Positions 1 through 5,301 of a stretch of 7,956 nucleotides of DNA are shown here, in pieces. A model generated the notes under the pieces. The model was not told where the DNA came from. It saw nothing but the letters and a program-made list of their open reading frames with translations, and did not search any database. The stretch spans positions 1-7,956 of the forward strand of contig CAIXRL010000050.1 in assembly GCA_903921835.1 (NCBI GenBank), in the 5' to 3' direction. Made by a program: the position numbers and the translations under genes. Positions within the stretch are counted from its first letter, which is position 1. Every line of letters starts with the position of its first letter. Origin of the DNA: Candidatus Eiseniibacteriota bacterium. GTDB lineage: Bacteria > Eisenbacteria > RBG-16-71-46.

Positions 1-1067
1 CCGGCAATCACCTTCTGCGTGTTGATGCCGCGCGGCGGATCGATCTCGACGCTGACCACGAACTTCTCGCGCAGCTTGACGAGGAAGGCGGGCACCTCGG
101 CGTCGCCGGACGCGTCCTCGGGCGGCGCCCGGTCCACGACGTGGACCTCGGCGCCGGAGGGCAGCAGTTCCGCCGCGAGGTGCGAGCCGAGCCGGTCGCG
201 CATGGCGCGGATGTGCGCGGGCGTCGTGCCGCAGCAGCCTCCGACGATGCGCGCGCCCAGCGCGACGGCGCGGGCGGCGAACTCGGCGAAGTACTCCGGG
301 CTCGACAGATAGACGTAGCGCCCTTCCACGAACTGCGGCAGTCCGGCGTTCGGCATGACGGACACGGGCAGGCCGTCGGAGGCGGCGACCAGGTCCTCGA
401 GCACTTCCAGCGTGGGCTGCGGGCCGACGCCGCAGTTGACGCCGATGACGTCGGCGCCCGCCTGCCGCAACGCGCGCGCGACCAGTTGCGGCGTGTGCCC
501 GTAGCGCGTCTTGCCGTCCAAGCCGAATGTCATCTGCGCGATGACCGGCACCTCCGTCGTGATCGAGCGCAGGACGCGCATGGCGACCAGGATCTCGTTC
601 AGGTCCTGGAACGTCTCGAGCAGGAAGACGTCGAGCCCGCCCTCGAGCAGGCCCTCGACCTGCGCACGGAACGCTGTCTCGGCCTCTGCGATGGACACGG
701 CGCCGAAGGGTTCCAGGTGCTTGCCGAGCGGCCCCATGGAGCCGGCCACGAAAGCGCTGGCGCCGACGATCTCGCGCGCGCCGCGGGCGATCTTCACGCC
801 CTGCCGGGCGATGACGCGGGCACGATCCTGCAGGCCATGCGAGGCCAAACGCACCGCGTTTGCGCCGAACGTGTTCGTCTCGATGAGCTCGGCGCCCGCG
901 GTCAGGTACTCGCGGTGGATCGCCTCGATGAGGGACGGCTCGGACGCGTTGAGCTCGTCGAAGCATCGCTCGTAGGCGATGCCACGATTGAACAGCAGCG
1001 TGCCCATGGCGCCATCGGCCAGCAGCGGGCCCTGCGCCAGGCGTTCGAGAAACGGGGAGGTAGGCAT
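1..1067 (-). CDS. Bifunctional homocysteine S-methyltransferase / methylenetetrahydrofolate reductase, 3' end missing
   Basis: The visible 355 residues hold a whole homocysteine S-methyltransferase barrel (about 8-295), a linker rich in Ala, Glu and Asp (about 296-328), and the first strand of a methylenetetrahydrofolate reductase domain (FVVSVEIDPPRG, 336-347). Seen motifs: DGAMGTLL (18-25), ETNTFGAN (63-70), NCG with Cys212, PNAGLP (239-244) and GGCCGTTP with Cys278/Cys279. In this family the three cysteines bind the zinc that activates homocysteine. Passing from the first domain straight to the reductase, without cobalamin-binding domains, is the YitJ architecture rather than full MetH. 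The expected role is cytoplasmic methionine synthesis and one-carbon metabolism. The start is the ATG at 1067-1065: it sits a few residues before the first conserved motif and no in-frame start lies just upstream. No Shine-Dalgarno sequence precedes it, but a TANNNT box lies 8 nt away. The gene is divergent from the four plus-strand genes. The family call is firm; the methyl donor is not known. Confidence 0.95.
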   Translation of the reverse strand, partial: MPTSPFLERLAQGPLLADGAMGTLLFNRGIAYERCFDELNASEPSLIEAIHREYLTAGAELIETNTFGANAVRLASHGLQDRARVIARQGVKIARGAREIVGASAFVAGSMGPLGKHLEPFGAVSIAEAETAFRAQVEGLLEGGLDVFLLETFQDLNEILVAMRVLRSITTEVPVIAQMTFGLDGKTRYGHTPQLVARALRQAGADVIGVNCGVGPQPTLEVLEDLVAASDGLPVSVMPNAGLPQFVEGRYVYLSSPEYFAEFAARAVALGARIVGGCCGTTPAHIRAMRDRLGSHLAAELLPSGAEVHVVDRAPPEDASGDAEVPAFLVKLREKFVVSVEIDPPRGINTQKVIA

Positions 1068-1075
1068 GAAGGCCG

Positions 1076-1105
1076 AATCTACGGGGTGAGCCCGGGGCGC
1101 GGCAA
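1076..1105 (-). promoter_or_regulatory. Candidate promoter of the methionine gene, leaderless arrangement
   Basis: On the minus strand, TTGCCG (1105-1100) and TAGATT (1081-1076) are separated by 18 nt and each match four of six bases of the sigma-70 consensus. The -10-like box ends 8 nt before the ATG at 1067, so transcription would begin at or within a base or two of the start codon. The absence of a Shine-Dalgarno sequence agrees with a leaderless transcript. This is consensus matching only; sigma-factor preference in this organism is unknown. Confidence 0.4.
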
Positions 1106-1166
1106 GCGGGCGGTTCGGCAGGGGGGAGTGCGTTGCGGGCGCCACGCTCCAAAGCAGCGGCGGCCC

Positions 1167-1237
1167 GGCCCGATGGCCGCGGTCGCGGCCGCGGCTGCGC
1201 GGGAGCGGGCTCGCGACCGCCGGCCATGCAGCGGGCC
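1167..1237. repeat. Long interrupted inverted repeat in the divergent spacer
   Basis: ATGGCCGCGGTCGCG (1173-1187) pairs with CGCGACCGCCGGCCAT (1212-1227) with one bulged base. The pairing continues outward with GGCCCG (1167-1172) against CGGGCC (1232-1237) across a 4-nt bulge (1228-1231). That gives about 21 base pairs around a 24-nt loop. No T-tract follows on either strand, so it is not a standard intrinsic terminator. It lies upstream of both divergent genes, just before the plus-strand promoter candidate, and could be an operator, a cruciform, or a by-product of high GC content. I found no riboswitch consensus in it. Confidence 0.6.
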
Positions 1238-1238
1238 A

Positions 1239-1267
1239 TTCCTGCCGCCGCGCCGCTCTGCTATCGT
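1239..1267 (+). promoter_or_regulatory. Candidate promoter of the four-gene plus-strand cluster, leaderless arrangement
   Basis: TATCGT (1262-1267) matches TANNNT and four of six -10 consensus bases. It ends 8 nt before the GTG at 1276, the same spacing as in the divergent gene. A poor -35 candidate, TTCCTG (1239-1244), lies 17 nt upstream. No Shine-Dalgarno sequence precedes the GTG. The position supports it more than the -35 match does. Confidence 0.35.
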
Positions 1268-1275
1268 GCGCGACC

Positions 1276-3084
1276 GTGAACGCTCGCACACTCGCACTCG
1301 TCGCCGCGCTTTCCGCCGGCACCTCCGCCTCCGCGCTCGCCGCGGTGGCCGTCGTGCCCACGCTCCCGGTCTCGGCGCTGCACGCCGGCCAACATGCCGT
1401 CGTGCGCACGGGGTTCGCAGGCGATTCCATCGAGACCTTCGACGCCGATATCATGGGCGTGCTGGCGGGCGGGCGCGCGAACGGGGAGTACATCCTCGCG
1501 CGGGCCACCTCGCCACGCGTCGTGGCGTGCGGAATCGCCGCGGGCATGAGCGGCTCTCCGGTTTACGTGGAAGGCAAGCTCATCGGCGCGCTGTCCATGG
1601 GCTGGCCGTTCTCGCGTGAGCCCATCTTCGGCATCACACCGATCGGCGAGATGCTCACGGTGCTCGACCAGCCGGAGTCCGTGCACCCCGATGGCACGGC
1701 GGGTCCCGCGGGCGTGGATCCCGGCGTTTCCTCGGAGCGCTACCGCGGCCTGTCGTGGAGCGACGACTCCGTGGCGGCCCCGACCGCGACCTCCGCGCCG
1801 GGCCGACCGCGCGCGCTGCCGTTGCCGCTCGCCGCCGGCGGGCTCTCGCCTGAGGCGTTCGAGGCCGCGCGCGGGATCTTCGCGAACAGCGGCTTTCTGC
1901 TCACGCCCGGCGGGCGCGCCCGCGCCACGGCGCCGGCGAAGCCCGAGGCGATGGCGCCCGGCAGCGCGGTGGCGGTGGACGTGCTGCGCGGCGACCTCAA
2001 CTTTTCCGCGATCGGCACGGTGACCTACCGCGACGGCGACCGGATTCTGATTTTCGGGCACCCGTTCTTCCAGAGCGGCGAGGTGTGCCTGCCGCTCTCG
2101 ACCGCGAACATCGTGGGCATCCTTCCGAGCCTGTACGACTCGTTCAAGCTCGGCACGCCGGGTACGCCGATCGGGGTCGCGACGCAGGATCGCCGGCCCG
2201 CCGTGGCCGGGCGCATCGGGGGTATTCCACGCCTGATGCCGTTTTCCGTCGGCGTCCGCCGCGAGGGCGCCGCGCCGCAGCAGTTTCACTTCGAGAGTAT
2301 CGAGGACCGCCTCATGCTCCCGCAGCTCGTCGGCGCCGCGGCCATGAGCAGCCTCATGGAATCCGGCGGCGGCGGCGCGCAGCAGACGCTGCGCTGGACG
2401 CTGACCGCGTGGCGCGACGGGAGATCCTTCCAGATGGGCGATCTCGCGGCGGGCGATTCGCCGCTCGCGGACGCGGCCGGCGCCATCTCTGGCCCGCTGC
2501 GCTTCCTCACCAACAACGCCTACCAGCGCTGGGCGCCCGACAGTGTGCACGTGAGCTTCGATGTGCTGGCCGGCCGCCGTCAGTGGACCGTGCGCGGCGC
2601 GAGCCTGGATGCCGCCACGGTTCGCCCGGGGAGCACGGCGCGCGCGCGGGTCGAGATCGAGCGCTGGCGCGGCGAGCGCCGGACGATCGCGATCGTCGTG
2701 GCGGTGCCCGCCGAACTGCCCAATGGCCGCTACCCGCTCTGGATCGGCGGCGGGGGCGAGTATGACCGCGCCACCGTCGTGCGCCTGCCCGCGCGCTACC
2801 GCCCGACGTCGCTGGAGGACGGGATGCGCCGCATGCAGGCTCTCAAGCGCTCCGATGCGATTTACGCCGCGCTGTGGGCGCGCTCGCCCGAGGTGACGCG
2901 CGACGGCGAGGACTATCCCGAGCTGCCGGTCTCGGCGCTCGCGGTGCTGGCCCCTGCGCAGGCGACGGGCGAGCGCATCCGCCGCGGCGAGTGGGCGCTG
3001 ATGTCGCTGCAGTCGCAGGGCGTGGACGGAGTGTTGCGCGGCGAGGCCGCGCTGGACGTGATCGTGGACGACAGGGCGCCATGA
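1276..3084 (+). CDS. Exported SpoIVB-like peptidase S55 domain protein (602 aa)
   Basis: The first ~22 residues look like a Sec signal peptide: MNAR, a hydrophobic Ala/Leu stretch, and an Ala-rich cleavage region. Residues ~28-130 match the serine half of family S55: PVSALHAGQHAVV, a strand with IETFDADIMGVL (52-63), then GIAAGMSGSPVY (86-97) with Ser92 as expected nucleophile, KLIGAL, and GITPIGEML. A variable linker rich in Ala, Pro and Arg (~132-235) leads to FSAIGTVTYRDGDRILIFGHPFF (243-265), where His262 fits the S55 catalytic histidine. The remaining ~300 residues are beta-rich and unassigned. SpoIVB is a signalling protease of sporulation; here no sporulation gene is visible, the PDZ domain is absent, and the serine half precedes the histidine half. 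The GTG start is chosen because the signal peptide begins there and no usable in-frame start lies just upstream. It is the first gene of the plus-strand cluster, with a 17-bp gap to the next. S55 membership is firm; proteolytic activity is unproven. Confidence 0.9.
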   Translation: MNARTLALVAALSAGTSASALAAVAVVPTLPVSALHAGQHAVVRTGFAGDSIETFDADIMGVLAGGRANGEYILARATSPRVVACGIAAGMSGSPVYVEGKLIGALSMGWPFSREPIFGITPIGEMLTVLDQPESVHPDGTAGPAGVDPGVSSERYRGLSWSDDSVAAPTATSAPGRPRALPLPLAAGGLSPEAFEAARGIFANSGFLLTPGGRARATAPAKPEAMAPGSAVAVDVLRGDLNFSAIGTVTYRDGDRILIFGHPFFQSGEVCLPLSTANIVGILPSLYDSFKLGTPGTPIGVATQDRRPAVAGRIGGIPRLMPFSVGVRREGAAPQQFHFESIEDRLMLPQLVGAAAMSSLMESGGGGAQQTLRWTLTAWRDGRSFQMGDLAAGDSPLADAAGAISGPLRFLTNNAYQRWAPDSVHVSFDVLAGRRQWTVRGASLDAATVRPGSTARARVEIERWRGERRTIAIVVAVPAELPNGRYPLWIGGGGEYDRATVVRLPARYRPTSLEDGMRRMQALKRSDAIYAALWARSPEVTRDGEDYPELPVSALAVLAPAQATGERIRRGEWALMSLQSQGVDGVLRGEAALDVIVDDRAP

Positions 3085-3089
3085 CGCCC

Positions 3090-3094
3090 GGAGG
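3090..3094 (+). promoter_or_regulatory. Shine-Dalgarno GGAGG deciding the propeller gene start
   Basis: GGAGG lies 7 nt before the ATG at 3102. An earlier in-frame ATG at 3081 overlaps the previous stop as ATGA, but has no such site and would put seven residues (MTPGGGT) in front of the signal peptide. The downstream ATG is therefore preferred, with coupled reinitiation at 3081 possible. Confidence 0.75.
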
Positions 3095-3101
3095 CGGGAC
3101 G

Positions 3102-5186
3102 ATGCGGAAGCTGTGGATCGCGGCGGGCGCCCTGCTCGCCCTTGCGCTGGGAACGAATGCCGCCCGGGCCACCGAGACGCAGTGGTGGCTGAGCGGCGCC
3201 GCCTCCGACTACACGCGCGCCGAGTCGAACGGCGCGATCGTGCGCGCCGACGGCGTTATCGTGCCGGGGCCGGCTGCGCGATCGTGGGCCGACGACAGCC
3301 TCAAGGTGGCGTGGTCCATTGCCGTGCTCGCGGACGGCTCGGTCGCGATCGCGGGCGACCACGGGCGCGTGGACCGCTGGACCGCGAAGGACGGCATCCG
3401 CCCCTGGGTGCGACTGGGCGCCGGCCAGGTGTTCGCGCTCGCGCGCTCGGGCGACGGCCTGCTCGCGGGCACGGGGCCGAACGGTCTCGTGTACCGCATC
3501 ACGGGCAAGGGTGACACGGCGCTCGTGGCGAAGACGGGGGAGCGCTACGTCTGGGCGCTCGCCGACGGCGGCCACGGCGCCGTGTGGGCCGCGACGGGAA
3601 CGCGCGGCCGCCTCATGCGCATCGAGGGCGGCGCCGCGCGCATCGCGTTCGACAGCGCGGAGAGCAACCTGCTCTGCCTGGCGCCGGACGGAGCGGGGGG
3701 CGTTTTCGCCGGCGGCGACTCGAAGGGACGCGTGTACCACACGTCTGCCGGCGGCACGACGACGACGGTCTACGACGCGGCCGAGGACGAGATCCGTTCG
3801 ATCGCGCGCGACGCGGACGGCGCGCTCTGGGCGCTCGCCCTCTCGGCATCCGCCAGCGTGGACGAGGGCGACGACGACGAACGACCGGCGCCCGCGCACG
3901 CCGCGCCGGCCAGCGGGAAGGCCGTGCTGTACCGGATCGTGCCGGACAGCGCGGCCGTGCCGTTCTGGACCGCGCCGCAGCCGCTCGCGTATGCCGTGCT
4001 CGCGCAGGCGAAGGGCGGCGTGCTGGTCGCGACCGGCAATCGCGGCGGCCTGTTCGCGGTCGAACGCATGGGCATCGCCGCGCAGTGGCTGGCGCCCCCG
4101 CAGGGCCAGGTGACTGCGCTCACGCTGGGCGCGGACGGCGCCGTGTGGGCAGGCACCGCGAACCCCGCGGCGCTGTGGAAGCTGGGACCGCAAACCTCGA
4201 CGGACGGCGAGTTGCGCTCGCAGGTGCTCGACGCGAAGCGCTTCGCGCACTTCGGGCACGTGCGCTGGCGCGGCGTGGGTGAGCTTGCGATCGCGACGCG
4301 CAGCGGGAACTGCGAGCCCGCGGACAGCACCTGGAGCGCCTGGCTGCCGGTCGAGGGAGCCGGCGGTCCGGTGCGCTCGCCCGCGGCGCGCTACCTGCAG
4401 TGGAAGGTGCAGCTGCGCTCGGCGGGTGCGCGCCTGGACGACATCGGGATCGCGTGGCGCGAACAGAACCTGGCGCCGCGCGTGGACGAGATCGGCATCG
4501 CTCCGCAGGGGCTCAACTTCCGCGACGGCGAGATCGCGGCGCGCAGCGACGCCGTGACGCAGCAACTCCCGTCCGGCCAGAAGGTCGAGTACTCGATCTC
4601 GCTGCCCACCGCGAAGGCGATCCGCGAGCTGCCGCTGTGGGCGCGCGGGATGCGCACGCTGACGTGGCGCGCCGGCGATCCCAACGGCGATGCGTTGCGC
4701 TACCGGATCGAGTTGCGAAACGACGACGGTGGCGACTGGGTCGAGATCGGCAAGGACCTCGAGGCCACGCTCTACACCTGGACCACGAACACGATTCCCG
4801 ATGGCCGCTACCGCCTGCGTGTCACGGCGAGCGACGCGCTCGCCAACGCGATCGGCGAGGAGCGCACCGGCTCGGCCGTCAGCGAGTCGTTCACGGTGGA
4901 CAACACGCCGCCCGTGGTGACGCGCCTGGACGCCCGGGGAGCGACGCTCTCGGGCGAAGCCGAGGACGCGACCAGCCCGATCTGGCGGCTCGAGGCCTCG
5001 GTGGACGACGGCGACTGGCGCACTGTTGCGCCCGAGGGCGGACTCGCGGATGCGCTTCGCGTGCGCTTCTCGTTCACGCTGCCCGGTCTCAAGCCGGGCG
5101 AGCACGTCGCCGCCGTCCGCGCCGTGGACGTGGCGGGCAACGCGGCCACGAGCGCGATTCACCTGACCGTTCCCGCAGCGCACTGA
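3102..5186 (+). CDS. Exported seven-bladed beta-propeller protein with C-terminal Ig-like domains (694 aa)
   Basis: Residues 1-23 form a signal peptide (MRKLW, hydrophobic core, ARA cleavage before Thr24). Residues ~67-368 contain seven ~40-residue repeats resembling NHL or sensor-type propeller blades, each with a DG or GG turn, a strand such as AVWAATG, GVLVATGN or AVWAGT, and a following R-hydrophobic-Y/W strand. They start near 67, 108, 148, 188, 228, 292 and 334. Blade 5 carries an acidic insert (~250-272) containing DEGDDDE. Next comes a beta-rich segment (~369-455) with SGN, TWSAW and ARYLQW. A fibronectin/Ig-like domain follows (~516-600: LTWRAGDPNGDALRYRIEL, IPDGRYRLRVTASD, FTVDNTPP), then a second Ig-like domain (~605-691) ending RAVDVAGNAATS. 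No catalytic residues, lipobox or C-terminal anchor are seen, so it is probably a periplasmic or secreted binding or scaffold protein. Its tight spacing after the S55 gene suggests a shared extracytoplasmic role; its ligand is unknown. Confidence 0.85.
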   Translation: MRKLWIAAGALLALALGTNAARATETQWWLSGAASDYTRAESNGAIVRADGVIVPGPAARSWADDSLKVAWSIAVLADGSVAIAGDHGRVDRWTAKDGIRPWVRLGAGQVFALARSGDGLLAGTGPNGLVYRITGKGDTALVAKTGERYVWALADGGHGAVWAATGTRGRLMRIEGGAARIAFDSAESNLLCLAPDGAGGVFAGGDSKGRVYHTSAGGTTTTVYDAAEDEIRSIARDADGALWALALSASASVDEGDDDERPAPAHAAPASGKAVLYRIVPDSAAVPFWTAPQPLAYAVLAQAKGGVLVATGNRGGLFAVERMGIAAQWLAPPQGQVTALTLGADGAVWAGTANPAALWKLGPQTSTDGELRSQVLDAKRFAHFGHVRWRGVGELAIATRSGNCEPADSTWSAWLPVEGAGGPVRSPAARYLQWKVQLRSAGARLDDIGIAWREQNLAPRVDEIGIAPQGLNFRDGEIAARSDAVTQQLPSGQKVEYSISLPTAKAIRELPLWARGMRTLTWRAGDPNGDALRYRIELRNDDGGDWVEIGKDLEATLYTWTTNTIPDGRYRLRVTASDALANAIGEERTGSAVSESFTVDNTPPVVTRLDARGATLSGEAEDATSPIWRLEASVDDGDWRTVAPEGGLADALRVRFSFTLPGLKPGEHVAAVRAVDVAGNAATSAIHLTVPAAH

Positions 5187-5196
5187 GAGCAGGACC

Positions 5197-5301
5197 GTGA
5201 AGCCGGCGCCGCGCGTCCTCGAGAGTGGCGTCGCGCCGCCGGTATCGCCGCAGCGCACGCTCGAGCGGATGGCCGCGGGCGCGGGGCGAGGTTGCCGATG
5301 A
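5197..5301 (+). CDS. Possible 34-codon upstream open frame coupled to the peptidase gene
   Basis: A GTG at 5197, ten bases after the propeller stop codon, opens a 34-residue frame (VKPAPRVLESGVAPP...) that ends at TGA 5299-5301. That stop overlaps the peptidase ATG at 5298 in the classic ATGA arrangement. AGGA at 5191-5194 is only 2 nt from the GTG, which is close for a ribosome site. The peptide is Pro/Arg/Ala-rich with no recognisable domain or signal. It could be a coupling minicistron or a chance frame in GC-rich DNA; chance is quite possible. Confidence 0.2.
   Translation: MKPAPRVLESGVAPPVSPQRTLERMAAGAGRGCR
5287..5290 (+). promoter_or_regulatory. Shine-Dalgarno-like GAGG before the peptidase gene
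   Basis: GAGG ends 7 nt before the ATG at 5298. It supports this start over the in-frame TTG two codons earlier (5292), which sits directly after the site with no proper spacing. Confidence 0.6.

Noticed and set aside
1068..1275. SAM or cobalamin riboswitch upstream of the methionine gene
   Set aside because: I read the minus strand for conserved riboswitch cores and saw none. The candidate -10 box so close to ATG also leaves no room for a leader.
141..1619. A 492-codon plus-strand open frame
   Set aside because: It runs across the methionine gene on the opposite strand, the spacer and the start of the S55 gene in another frame. Composition is Arg/Ala-rich with no motif.
1261..2550. A 429-codon minus-strand open frame
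   Set aside because: Antisense shadow of the S55 gene; Arg/Ala/His-rich with no recognisable domain.
1363..2960. LPVSAL occurring near both ends of the S55 protein with similar DNA
   Set aside because: A six-residue match encoded by about 14 shared bases is too short in GC-rich, Ala/Leu-rich sequence to argue for internal duplication.
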